Shown here piece after piece: positions 56,398 to 64,000 of a stretch of DNA of 64,000 bases. Origin of the DNA: Corynebacterium qintianiae (GTDB taxonomy: Bacteria > Actinomycetota > Actinomycetes > Mycobacteriales > Mycobacteriaceae); NCBI RefSeq assembly GCF_011038645.2, contig NZ_CP064955.1, positions 1,364,001 through 1,428,000 of the forward strand, read 5' to 3'. The notes under the pieces were generated by a model. The model was given only the letters and a program-made list of their open reading frames with translations. It did not search any database and was not told the origin of the DNA. Each line of letters starts with the position of its first letter. Positions within the stretch are counted from its first letter, which is position 1. A program made the translations under genes and the position numbers.

Positions 56398-57573
56398 ATG
56401 ACGCGCATCACGCCCGATTCCACCCGCTCCGCAGGTTTTTCCGTCCCCGCTCCCCCGCCCACCGTGGTGATCGCTCCCGACGCTTTCAAGGGGACCGCTA
56501 CCGCCCAGCAGGCCGCGCAGTGGCTTGGCGACGGCGTGCGCAGCGTGATCCGCGACGCCCGCGTCATCGCCGTGCCCATGGCCGATGGCGGCGAGGGCAC
56601 CTCGAGTCTCTTCGAAGGTCAGCGGATCACCCTGCCTACCACCGACGCCGTCGGCCGCCTGACCGAAGCCACCTACACCTTCGACGCAGCCACCCAGACC
56701 GCATACATTGACGTTGCCGCTGCCACGGGGTTGCCCGCCGTGGCGGACTCCCCCGCGCCCATGACGGGAGACACCTACGGAACGGGCGTGCTCGTCGCAG
56801 ACGCGGAAACCCGCGGTGCGCGACGTGTCGTGCTGGGCTTGGGCGGGTCGGCCACCGTCGACGGGGGCACTGGCATTCTCGTCGCTCTCGGCATAAATCC
56901 GCTCAACCAGCAGGGCTACACGCTGACACCCGGTGGAGGCGCCCTCGGCGACCTCGCCGACTTCGATACCGCAAAGATGAACATTCCCGCCGCCTCCATG
57001 GAATGGATCCTGCTTGCCGACGCCCTCGTTCCCGCCACCGGCGAGCGCGGGGCCGCCCGCGTCTTCGGCCCGCAGAAAGGAGCCAGCGAGGCGGAGGTCG
57101 AGGCGCTCGACCGCGCCTTGGCGAAGCTGTGCGAGGTCACAGGTGTGGACGGCACCACGCCCGGGTACGGCGCGGCCGGCGGCATCGCCATCGGCGTGAG
57201 CTGGGTGTCCACCCTCCTGCATGGCACCGGCGACCACGTCAGAGTTCTGCCCGGCGCGAAAGTGGTGGCCGAGGCCAACGACCTGGCCGAGAAGGTAGCG
57301 GACGCCTCACTGGTGATTACCGGCGAGGGCCGTTTCGACTCACAGACCGCCGAAGGCAAGGTCGTCTCCACCGTGCTCGACATCGCCGCCGGGACAGACG
57401 CTGCTGTCGCCGTCGTGGCGGGCTCCTTCGAGGCCAAGGTGGAGTCCAGAAACCCCCTCATCACGGTGGCACTGGAAGGCCTCTCAGGCGAGGGCGACGT
57501 CCAGGAGCAGCTCACCCGAGCCGGCGCCGCCGTCGCTACGGATTACCTGCGGATCTCCACAACCCAGGGGTAG
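56398..57573 (+). CDS. glxK: Glycerate kinase (GlxK/GarK family)
   Basis: Phosphorylates D-glycerate to 2- or 3-phosphoglycerate. 391 aa: VIAPDAFKGTATAQQAAQWL at the N-terminus, PMADGGEGTSSL, GLGGSATVDGGTG and LVITGEGRFDSQTAEGKVVS are the family blocks. GAGG lies upstream of the ATG. The 3' end overlaps the convergent small gene by 31 bp. Whether it serves glyoxylate or glycerol-derived glycerate is not clear from the surroundings. Confidence 0.92.
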   Translation: MTRITPDSTRSAGFSVPAPPPTVVIAPDAFKGTATAQQAAQWLGDGVRSVIRDARVIAVPMADGGEGTSSLFEGQRITLPTTDAVGRLTEATYTFDAATQTAYIDVAAATGLPAVADSPAPMTGDTYGTGVLVADAETRGARRVVLGLGGSATVDGGTGILVALGINPLNQQGYTLTPGGGALGDLADFDTAKMNIPAASMEWILLADALVPATGERGAARVFGPQKGASEAEVEALDRALAKLCEVTGVDGTTPGYGAAGGIAIGVSWVSTLLHGTGDHVRVLPGAKVVAEANDLAEKVADASLVITGEGRFDSQTAEGKVVSTVLDIAAGTDAAVAVVAGSFEAKVESRNPLITVALEGLSGEGDVQEQLTRAGAAVATDYLRISTTQG

Positions 57574-57941
57574 ATCGACGGCTGCTCGAAGCGCGACTCC
57601 TGCGCCAGCGCCGCCGGGTCGCGCGGCAAGTCCGCCTTCGGGGTGAGGATGCGCGACAGGCCCATCGCCAGCTGGTTATAACTGGATACGCCCTCGGCAG
57701 TGATCAGATAGCGGTGCGGGAGCGCGCCGGCCTCGTCCGGGTCCTCGCCGCGGTCTGTCCTGTAGACGTCTTTGAGCTGTGCGTTGGTGGAGGCGTCGAT
57801 AAGCGCACTGCTGTCATGCTCGACTGAGGCCGACTCGAGCATGCCGCGACGCACAAGGATGTCGAGCGCGCGGGAAAACGCCTCGCCGACCTCGGCGGCG
57901 GCGGCATCGGGGACGAGGACGTCGAACTGGATCACGGGCAT
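57543..57941 (-). CDS. Conserved hypothetical protein
   Basis: 132 residues, not recognised as a named family. No signal peptide or membrane helix. It begins MPVIQFDVLVPDAAAAEVGE, has an amphipathic segment around FSRALDILVRRGML, and ends YPWVVEIRR. The ATG at 57941 is chosen since TAACCT (57953-57948) lies 6 nt upstream; a GTG at 57947 is the alternative. It has its own promoter facing that of the DUF4921 gene and overlaps glycerate kinase by 31 bp. Confidence 0.65.
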   Translation of the reverse strand: MPVIQFDVLVPDAAAAEVGEAFSRALDILVRRGMLESASVEHDSSALIDASTNAQLKDVYRTDRGEDPDEAGALPHRYLITAEGVSSYNQLAMGLSRILTPKADLPRDPAALAQESRFEQPSIYPWVVEIRR

Positions 57942-57947
57942 GGACAC

Positions 57948-57964
57948 AGGTTAGCTAATACGCT
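57948..57964. promoter_or_regulatory. Divergent leaderless promoters
   Basis: TAACCT on the minus strand (57953-57948) lies 6 nt before the ATG at 57941, and TACGCT on the plus strand (57959-57964) lies 8 nt before the ATG at 57973. Both starts lie within 32 bp and neither has a ribosome site. Confidence 0.45.
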
Positions 57965-57972
57965 TAACCTCC

Positions 57973-59307
57973 ATGACCTTCCCCGTGCACTCCTACCGCG
58001 ACGCCCTGTCCACGATGGCCGACGGGACGATCAAGCAGATCAACCCCTTCTCGGGAACCGAGGTGTGGACGGTACCGGGGCGCGGCAACCGGCCCCTGTC
58101 GAGCCCGCCCAAGGACCCGAAGCCGCTCGCGCCGGAGGATTTCACTCACGCCTGCAATTTCTGCGAGGCGCGTCCCCTGGCCACACCACCGGAGAAGTCG
58201 CGCATGGTGCTCGATGACAGCACCGAGCTCGGTTGGCGAATCGAACGCAATCTGTTGCCCCACCAGCTGGGCGATACTCGCGCCGAGTTCCGCCGCGTGC
58301 CCAACTTGTTCGAGATCGTCTCCTACGACTACTGGAACAAGAATTACGACTTCGTAATGCCGGACGAGCAGCAGGATCATATGGAGAATTACCTCGCTGA
58401 TCCCGCGGGCCGTAACCACGTTTTCGACATCGTGCGCACGCGCCTCAAGGCCAGCGGCAAGAACCCGGACGTGAGCGAGGAAGAGCTGCTCGGACTCGCT
58501 CCGGCTTACTTCGGCGGCGGCCACGACGTCATCATCGCCAGGCGGCACTTTACCGACGGTGCCGACAACACCTCGCAACTCGCATCCTCGGGCACGCTCA
58601 CCCCCGACGAGCATTATGGATTCATCGCGTTCACGATCGATGCCATGCACGACCTATACGACCGCAACCGCTACGCGCCGTACGTCGTGGTGTTCCAGAA
58701 CTGGCTTTCCGCGGCCGGAGCCTCCTTCGACCATTTACACAAGCAACTTGTAGCCATCGACGAACGCGGGGTGCAGTCCGAGATGGAAGTGGCGAAGTTG
58801 CGCCAGAACCTGAACATGTACAACGAGTGGGGCGTGAACTACGCCTTCTACAACAACCTCGTCGTCGCGGAGAACGACCACGCGATCCTCATCGCGGGCA
58901 TTGGCCACCGCTACCCCACCATGAGCGTCTACTCCAAGGCCGCCTCCCCCGAGCCCTGGAACCTCAGCGCGGAGGAGGTACGCGGGTTTTCCGACCTGCT
59001 CCACGCCGCCCACGCCGCGACCGGCCCTAATGTGGCCTGCAACGAGGAGTGGCACCACAAGCCCGTCGACCTGGATGTACCTATGCCGCTGCGCGTCAAC
59101 CTGAAGTGGCGCGTGTCCACCCTCGCCGGGTTCGAGGGCGGCACGAAGATTTACGTGAACACGCTCTCCCCGCATGACATCCGCGACAAGCTGGTGGTCA
59201 ATCTGTACAAGCTTCGTGATGAAGGCGCTATCGCCGACGGCATCCGAATCTCAACGGAGTGCACCCCGGCGCGTAACGTCCTGCGCTACAACCCCCGCCT
59301 CGCCTGA
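57973..59307 (+). CDS. DUF4921 protein, GalT/HIT-like
   Basis: 444 residues. It begins with a Cys pair region (HACNFCEARPLATPPEK) like the zinc site of GalT nucleotidyltransferases, and contains GASFDHLHKQLVAID, similar to the HIT/GalT catalytic H-x-H-x-Q. NWLSAAG before it and NEEWHHKPVDLDVPM after it also recall GalT. The family DUF4921 is found mainly in actinobacteria, and the substrate is not known; nucleotide transfer or phosphorylase activity is inference. No sugar gene is adjacent, but glgP is two genes downstream. Confidence 0.8.
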   Translation: MTFPVHSYRDALSTMADGTIKQINPFSGTEVWTVPGRGNRPLSSPPKDPKPLAPEDFTHACNFCEARPLATPPEKSRMVLDDSTELGWRIERNLLPHQLGDTRAEFRRVPNLFEIVSYDYWNKNYDFVMPDEQQDHMENYLADPAGRNHVFDIVRTRLKASGKNPDVSEEELLGLAPAYFGGGHDVIIARRHFTDGADNTSQLASSGTLTPDEHYGFIAFTIDAMHDLYDRNRYAPYVVVFQNWLSAAGASFDHLHKQLVAIDERGVQSEMEVAKLRQNLNMYNEWGVNYAFYNNLVVAENDHAILIAGIGHRYPTMSVYSKAASPEPWNLSAEEVRGFSDLLHAAHAATGPNVACNEEWHHKPVDLDVPMPLRVNLKWRVSTLAGFEGGTKIYVNTLSPHDIRDKLVVNLYKLRDEGAIADGIRISTECTPARNVLRYNPRLA

Positions 59308-59378
59308 CTCGCAACACTAGTGTGGGTGATGCGACACTTTATGTATCCAGGCACCGACGTTGAGGAGTGATCACCCGA

Positions 59379-60632
59379 ATGAGCGCGATCAGCGCAATCA
59401 TTGACGGCTACGAGGTCGACCCGGTCTGGCAGCGCCGACTGTACGAGCTGCTCCACGCAAACCCCGAGCTGTCGATGCAGGAGGAGGAGACCCACCGCCG
59501 GATCCTCCACGAGCTCAAGCGCTTCGACTGTGAGGTGATCGCCCCCGTCGGGACTTACGGTGTGGTCGCTCTCTTCCGCAACGGGGACGGCCCGACCGTT
59601 CTCTTCCGCGCGGACTTCGACGGACTTCCGGTCACCGAGGACACCGACGTGTCCTACGCGTCGCACAAGACGATGACGGGGCCTGACGGTAAAACCGTGG
59701 GCACTATGCACGCCTGCGGCCACGACGTGCACACAACCGCGCTCATGAGCCTGTGCGATTTCATGGACAACACCCGAGACTCCTGGTCCGGCACCTTCAT
59801 CGCACTGTTCCAGCCAGGTGAGGAGACTTCGGAGGGCGCCATGGCCATGGTGGATGACGAGCTGACCACCCGCGTGCCCCGCCCCGACGTGTGCTTCGGC
59901 CAGCACGTGATGCCCGGCCGCGCGGGCCAGGTGATGTCCAAGGCAGGCCCGCAGTTCGCGGCCTGCGACTCCATCCGCGTCACCATCCCGGGCCGAAGCG
60001 CCCACGGTTCGATGCCCCACAACGCGGTCGATCCCACGTTCACGGCCGCCATGATCATTACGCGCCTGCAGGGCATCGTCGGCCGCGAGGTCGACCCTAG
60101 CGATTTCGCCGTGGTCACCGTCGGCACCATGCGCGCCGGGTCGGTGACCAACATCATCCCGGCGAGTGCGGAACTGACTCTGAACTGCCGCTTCTACTCC
60201 GACAAGACGAAGGCCAAGGTCTACGCCTCCATCGAACGCGTCGTGCACGCGGAAGTCCTCGCCTCCGGCATCACGGACAAACCCGGCATCGAGTACTTCG
60301 CGCACGGAGAACTGCTCTCGAACGATGCCACCGTGTACAACAAGGTCCGCCCCGCGTTCGACGAGGTTTTCGGCAGTGACTCCGTCAATTCGCCGCGCAA
60401 GACCGTTTCCGAGGACTTCCCGTTTATCCCCATCGCCTTCGGCGCGCCCTATTTCTTCTGGCTCATCGGCTGCACACCGCGCGAACAATGGGAGGCTGCG
60501 GTGGCCTCCGACCGCGTCACCGAGGACGTGCCTGTCAACCACATGTCGACCTTTTTGCCGGAGTACGAACCGACGGTCAGTTCCGCTACCCGCGCTGCTG
60601 CGGCTGCTGTGCTGACATATCTGGCGCAGTAG
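59379..60632 (+). CDS. M20 family amidohydrolase
   Basis: 417 aa, related to hippurate hydrolase and N-acyl-amino-acid hydrolases. Metal ligands are in HACGHDVHTTALM, FQPGEETSEGA and the catalytic His block FGQHVMPGRAG. The dimerisation (lid) domain is near 180-290 (SAHGSMPHNAVDPTFTAAMI). C-terminal VSEDFPFIPIAFGAPYFFWL carries the last ligand region. GAGGAG lies 11 nt before the ATG at 59379; GTG at 59367 is an alternative. The substrate is not predictable. Confidence 0.9.
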   Translation: MSAISAIIDGYEVDPVWQRRLYELLHANPELSMQEEETHRRILHELKRFDCEVIAPVGTYGVVALFRNGDGPTVLFRADFDGLPVTEDTDVSYASHKTMTGPDGKTVGTMHACGHDVHTTALMSLCDFMDNTRDSWSGTFIALFQPGEETSEGAMAMVDDELTTRVPRPDVCFGQHVMPGRAGQVMSKAGPQFAACDSIRVTIPGRSAHGSMPHNAVDPTFTAAMIITRLQGIVGREVDPSDFAVVTVGTMRAGSVTNIIPASAELTLNCRFYSDKTKAKVYASIERVVHAEVLASGITDKPGIEYFAHGELLSNDATVYNKVRPAFDEVFGSDSVNSPRKTVSEDFPFIPIAFGAPYFFWLIGCTPREQWEAAVASDRVTEDVPVNHMSTFLPEYEPTVSSATRAAAAAVLTYLAQ

Positions 60633-60692
60633 CGCCATCCCGGTAGGCTCGGGAAGCGATTCAACACCCGACAAAAACGTGAGGCTACGACG

Positions 60693-63086
60693 ATGACTGA
60701 TTCTGCCCAACCCTCATTCACGCAATCCGTGCCCGGCCACGTCCGCGGTTTCTCCGGCGCGCGCCCCGAAAACTCCACCGTGAAGAAGTACTGGACGGGC
60801 TTGTCCGCGGCCGTCCTCGAGCGGATCGCCGACGACTGGGACGCCACGCGCAAGGCGTACGCCGCGACGCGCCGCCAAGCTTATTTCTCCGCCGAGTTCC
60901 TGCAGGGCCGCGCGCTGCTGAACAACCTGACCAACCTCGGGCTTGTCGACGAAGCGAGGCAGGTGGCAGCCGAGCACGGTTTCGAACTCACGGATGTGCT
61001 CGAAGCCGAGCACGATGCCGCGCTGGGCAACGGCGGCCTGGGCCGTCTCGCCGCCTGCTTCCTCGATTCCGCCGTCACCCTCGACTACCCGTTGACCGGC
61101 TACGGCCTGCTCTACCGCTATGGCCTTTTCCGCCAGGAGTTCGTCGACGGCTTCCAGAAGGAGCACCCGGACGCCTGGAAGGAATCTTTCTACCCGTTCA
61201 TCGTGCGCCGGGGCACCCAGCAGCGCGTTGTCAGATTCGACGACATGAGCGTGCGCGCAGTGCCCTACGACATGCCGATCACGGGTTACGGCACCCGCAA
61301 CGTGGGCACCCTTCGCCTGTGGGACGCCAAGCCGATGCACGAGTTCGACTACAACGCGTTCAACTCGCAGCGCTTCTCCGACGCGATTCTGGAGCGCGAG
61401 GCCGTGCACGACCTGACCCGCGTGCTCTACCCGAACGACACCACGTTCGCCGGCAAAGTGCTGCGCGTGCGCCAGCAGTACTTCTTCGTCTCTGCCTCGC
61501 TGCAGGAGATGATTGACAACTACATCGAGCACCACGGTGAGGACCTCTCCGGCTTCCATGAGTACAACTCCGTGCAGCTCAACGACACCCACCCGGTGCT
61601 CGGCATCCCCGAGCTGATGCGCCTGCTCATGGATGAGCACGGCATGGGCTGGGAGGATGCGTGGGAAGTGACCACCAAGACCTTCGCCTACACCAACCAC
61701 ACTGTGCTGGAAGAGGCGCTGGAGAAGTGGGACACCGCCATATTCAAGCAGCTGTTCTGGCGCATTTGGGAGATCGTCGTCGAGATCGACCGCCGCTACC
61801 GCATCGACATGGAGTCCCGCGGCATGGCGCCGCAGGACGCGCACCACTTCTCCCCCGTCCACGATGGACAAGTGCACATGGCGTGGATTGCCTGCTACGG
61901 TTCCTACTCCGTCAACGGTGTAGCCGCGATGCACACCGAGATTCTCAAACGCGAGACTCTGAGCTACTGGTACGGGATGTACCCGGAGCGCTTCAACAAC
62001 AAGACCAACGGCGTCACCCCGCGACGCTGGTTGCGCATGTGTAACCCGCGCCTGTCTGCCCTGCTGGACCGCCTCAGCGGCTCCGACGCTTGGGTGACGG
62101 ACCTGCCGAGGCTCAAAGAGCTGCGCCGCTACGAGGACGACGAGTCGGTGCTGAACGAACTTCGCGAGATTAAGGCCGCCAACAAGCGCGACTTCGCCGC
62201 GTGGATCTACGAGCGCCAGGGCATCGAGATCGACCCCGACTCGATCTTCGACACCCAGATCAAGCGCCTCCACGAGTACAAGCGCCAGCTGATGAACGCG
62301 TTGTACATTCTCGATCTCTACTTCCGCATCAAGGACGACGGTGAGCGCGACTTGCCGAAGCGCACCTTCATTTTTGGCGCGAAGGCCGCACCGGGTTACA
62401 CGCGCGCCAAGGGTATTATCAAGCTCATCAACGCCGTCGGTGAGCTGGTCAACAACGACCCGGATGTGTCGCGGTACCTCACGGTGGTGTTCGTGGAGAA
62501 CTACAACGTTTCCCCCGCCGAACAGATCATCCCGGCCACTGACATCTCCGAGCAGATCTCCACTGCGGGCAAGGAGGCATCCGGCACGTCGAACATGAAG
62601 TTCATGATGAACGGCGCGCTCACCCTGGGCACCATGGACGGCGCGAACGTCGAGATCGTCGAAGCTGTCGGCGAGGAGAACGCCTATGTTTTCGGTGCCC
62701 GCGAGGAGGACTTGCCGGAGCTCACACGCAATTACAACCCCGCCGCGCTGTACGAGACCGTCCCGGGCCTCAAGCGCGTCCTGGATGCGCTCGTCGACGG
62801 CACGCTTGACGACGCCTCCACCGGCGCATTCCACGACATCCGCGGTTCCCTTCTCGAGGGCCACGGAACCGCTCCCGACGTGTACTACGTGCTAGGCGAC
62901 TTCGCGGACTACCGCGCCACCCGCGACCGCATGAGCGAGGAGTTCTACGCCGACCCGCAACATTGGGCGCGCATGTGCTGGATCAACATATGCGAGTCCG
63001 GCCGCTTCTCCTCCGACCGCACGATCAACGATTACGCCACCGAGGTCTGGAACCTCCAGCCGACCCCGATTCATCAGGGAAAGTAG
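60693..63086 (+). CDS. glgP: Glycogen/alpha-glucan phosphorylase
   Basis: Releases glucose-1-phosphate from glycogen or maltodextrin using PLP. 797 residues: YFSAEFLQGRALLNNLTNLG, DAALGNGGLGRLAACFLDS, KTFAYTNHTVL, MAWIACYGSYSVNGVAAMHT, NNKTNGVTPRRWL, KRLHEYKRQLMNAL, and the PLP Lys in KEASGTSNMKFMMNGALTLG. GTGAGG precedes the ATG. The next gene starts immediately after its stop. Confidence 0.96.
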   Translation: MTDSAQPSFTQSVPGHVRGFSGARPENSTVKKYWTGLSAAVLERIADDWDATRKAYAATRRQAYFSAEFLQGRALLNNLTNLGLVDEARQVAAEHGFELTDVLEAEHDAALGNGGLGRLAACFLDSAVTLDYPLTGYGLLYRYGLFRQEFVDGFQKEHPDAWKESFYPFIVRRGTQQRVVRFDDMSVRAVPYDMPITGYGTRNVGTLRLWDAKPMHEFDYNAFNSQRFSDAILEREAVHDLTRVLYPNDTTFAGKVLRVRQQYFFVSASLQEMIDNYIEHHGEDLSGFHEYNSVQLNDTHPVLGIPELMRLLMDEHGMGWEDAWEVTTKTFAYTNHTVLEEALEKWDTAIFKQLFWRIWEIVVEIDRRYRIDMESRGMAPQDAHHFSPVHDGQVHMAWIACYGSYSVNGVAAMHTEILKRETLSYWYGMYPERFNNKTNGVTPRRWLRMCNPRLSALLDRLSGSDAWVTDLPRLKELRRYEDDESVLNELREIKAANKRDFAAWIYERQGIEIDPDSIFDTQIKRLHEYKRQLMNALYILDLYFRIKDDGERDLPKRTFIFGAKAAPGYTRAKGIIKLINAVGELVNNDPDVSRYLTVVFVENYNVSPAEQIIPATDISEQISTAGKEASGTSNMKFMMNGALTLGTMDGANVEIVEAVGEENAYVFGAREEDLPELTRNYNPAALYETVPGLKRVLDALVDGTLDDASTGAFHDIRGSLLEGHGTAPDVYYVLGDFADYRATRDRMSEEFYADPQHWARMCWINICESGRFSSDRTINDYATEVWNLQPTPIHQGK

Positions 63087-63548
63087 ATGGCGCGCGATCT
63101 TTTGCAGCGCGCGATCGACATCGCGACAGAATCCGCGTCGACCGACGGCGGGCCGTTCGGCTGTGTCGTCGTGACGTCCAGCGGGGGCGTCTACGAGGGA
63201 CGAAATGACGTCGTGGCCGCCGTAGACCCCACCGCTCACGCGGAGATCCAGGCCATCCGCAAAGCGTGCTGCGCGGAGAATACCCACGACCTTTCAGGTG
63301 CCGTCCTCTACGCTTCGGGTGAGCCGTGCCCGATGTGTTTCGCCGCCATTCACTGGGCGCGCATCGACGAGGTTTACTTCGCCGCCACCCACGACCAGGC
63401 CGCCGCAGCGGGTTTCGACGACTCCTTCATCTCCGACGTCGCCTGTGGCCGCGTCGCGGACCCGTTGCCTTTCACGCACATGCCGAACAACCGCGATAAC
63501 GCCCCGTTTGAAGCCTGGGAGTGCAACCCGGACAGGGTCGAGTACTGA
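63087..63548 (+). CDS. Zinc-dependent nucleoside deaminase (CMP/dCMP deaminase fold)
   Basis: 153 aa. Catalytic HAE (THAHAEIQA-type, here TAHAEIQAIRKA) and PCPMCFAAI provide the zinc ligands. Length and the motif ARIDEVYFAATHDQAAAAGFD match guanine deaminases/GuaD-like enzymes more than tRNA adenosine deaminase TadA, but the substrate is not certain. Its ATG directly follows the glgP stop, so it is co-translated; a biochemical link with glycogen is not apparent. Confidence 0.82.
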   Translation: MARDLLQRAIDIATESASTDGGPFGCVVVTSSGGVYEGRNDVVAAVDPTAHAEIQAIRKACCAENTHDLSGAVLYASGEPCPMCFAAIHWARIDEVYFAATHDQAAAAGFDDSFISDVACGRVADPLPFTHMPNNRDNAPFEAWECNPDRVEY

Positions 63549-63549
63549 G

Positions 63550-64000
63550 TTGATCCTTCTCGTTGACAACAGGGACTCGTATACCTTTAACCTGGCCCAC
63601 CTCATTGCCGCTGCAGCGGGCCGGGAACCGGTGGTGGTGCGGGCGGACGACGTGGAAGCGTCCGCAGTCTGCGACCGCATCCGGGCAGGCGAGTTCACCC
63701 ACGTCGTCATTTCCCCCGGCCCCGGTACGCCGGAATCCGAGACCGATTTCGGCGGTTCCCGCGCCGTCATCGAAGCGGCGCGCGACATTCCTGTCCTCGG
63801 GGTCTGCCTCGGCCACCAGGGCCTAGCCTGCCTCGCCGGCGCTCGCGTCGGCCGAACCACACCGCGACACGGTTACCTCAGTCGCGTTTCACATTCCGGG
63901 GAGGGCATCTTCACCGGCCTGCCCCAGGAGTTCTCGGTGGTGCGCTACCACTCGCTGCACATCGAGACGGGGGCGGATGCGGGCGTTGACGCAGAGACAA
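63550..64000 (+). CDS. pabA: Glutamine amidotransferase, aminodeoxychorismate synthase type, 3' end outside window
   Basis: The first 150 codons of a class I amidotransferase: LLVDNRDSYTFNLAHLIAA at the N-terminus, ISPGPGTPESETDFGGS, the catalytic Cys in VLGVCLGHQGLA, and VVRYHSLHIETG. It supplies ammonia for 4-amino-4-deoxychorismate, the p-aminobenzoate precursor of folate. The start is TTG at 63550, 2 bp after the deaminase stop. In many actinobacteria PabA and PabB are fused (pabAB); the frame is still open at the window edge, so fusion cannot be decided. Confidence 0.85.
   Translation, partial: MILLVDNRDSYTFNLAHLIAAAAGREPVVVRADDVEASAVCDRIRAGEFTHVVISPGPGTPESETDFGGSRAVIEAARDIPVLGVCLGHQGLACLAGARVGRTTPRHGYLSRVSHSGEGIFTGLPQEFSVVRYHSLHIETGADAGVDAET

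Overview
The window is GC-rich actinobacterial chromosome, almost certainly from the genus Corynebacterium. It carries mycothione reductase, a mycothiol-dependent enzyme confined to actinobacteria. Mqo and Gdh look close to the C. glutamicum proteins, and the gene order follows corynebacterial housekeeping clusters: mqo-hydrolase-mtr, dxr-rip-ispG, rpsB-tsf-pyrH-frr-cdsA, amtB-glnK beside ffh and ftsY, and smc-mutM-rnc. The species cannot be named from the sequence alone. No rRNA, tRNA, insertion sequence or CRISPR array was seen.

Layout. 1-3.3 kb is an accessory-looking patch: a truncated yaaA, an AbiEi/DUF559-like gene, a repeat-filled 558-bp gap and an AAA ATPase with an iteron-like operator. 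3.3-10.3 kb is metabolism: an RsmC-like methyltransferase, cobA, selO, mqo, a hydrolase and mtr. 10.3-11.5 kb holds two small exported paralogues with a C-terminal membrane anchor. 11.5-18.5 kb runs map, a lipoprotein transpeptidase, ispG, a site-2 protease, dxr and a DUF2631 protein. 18.5-26.3 kb is rlmN, cdsA, frr, pyrH, tsf and rpsB, with a decayed acyltransferase between frr and pyrH. 26.5-33.3 kb holds an M23-like protein, the coupled run yraN-comM-dprA-xerC, DUF2469, rnhB, lepB and rplS. 33.4-37.9 kb is tex, trmD, rimM and rpsP. 38.1-40.2 kb is an intact acyltransferase with an SGNH domain. 40.3-49.6 kb is ffh, glnK, amtB, ftsY, a META-domain protein and smc. 49.6-54.7 kb is a second repeat pair, acyP, a sodium:alanine symporter, mutM, rnc, yceD and sepIVA. 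54.8-64 kb is gdh, glycerate kinase, a DUF4921 protein, an M20 amidohydrolase, glgP, a nucleoside deaminase and the start of a pabA-type amidotransferase gene.

How the genes fit together. Most serve translation (S2, S16, L19, EF-Ts, RRF, TrmD, RimM, RlmN, RNase III), protein export and membrane proteolysis (Ffh, FtsY, LepB, Rip), the MEP isoprenoid pathway (Dxr, IspG), phospholipid and wall synthesis (CdsA, PBP), chromosome handling (Smc, XerC, DprA, ComM) and nitrogen assimilation (AmtB, GlnK, Gdh).

The most interesting signals are: (1) two pairs of ~70-76 bp imperfect palindromes, 48 kb apart, with different ends but a shared core and identical 22-nt internal spacing; (2) four TTATCAA motifs spaced 8-17-8 before the AAA ATPase; (3) many genes with a TANNNT box 6-8 nt before the start codon, the geometry of leaderless transcripts, including two face-to-face promoters; (4) no glnD beside amtB-glnK although two AmtR-like boxes remain; (5) a TrmD with a C-terminal extension of about 80 residues.
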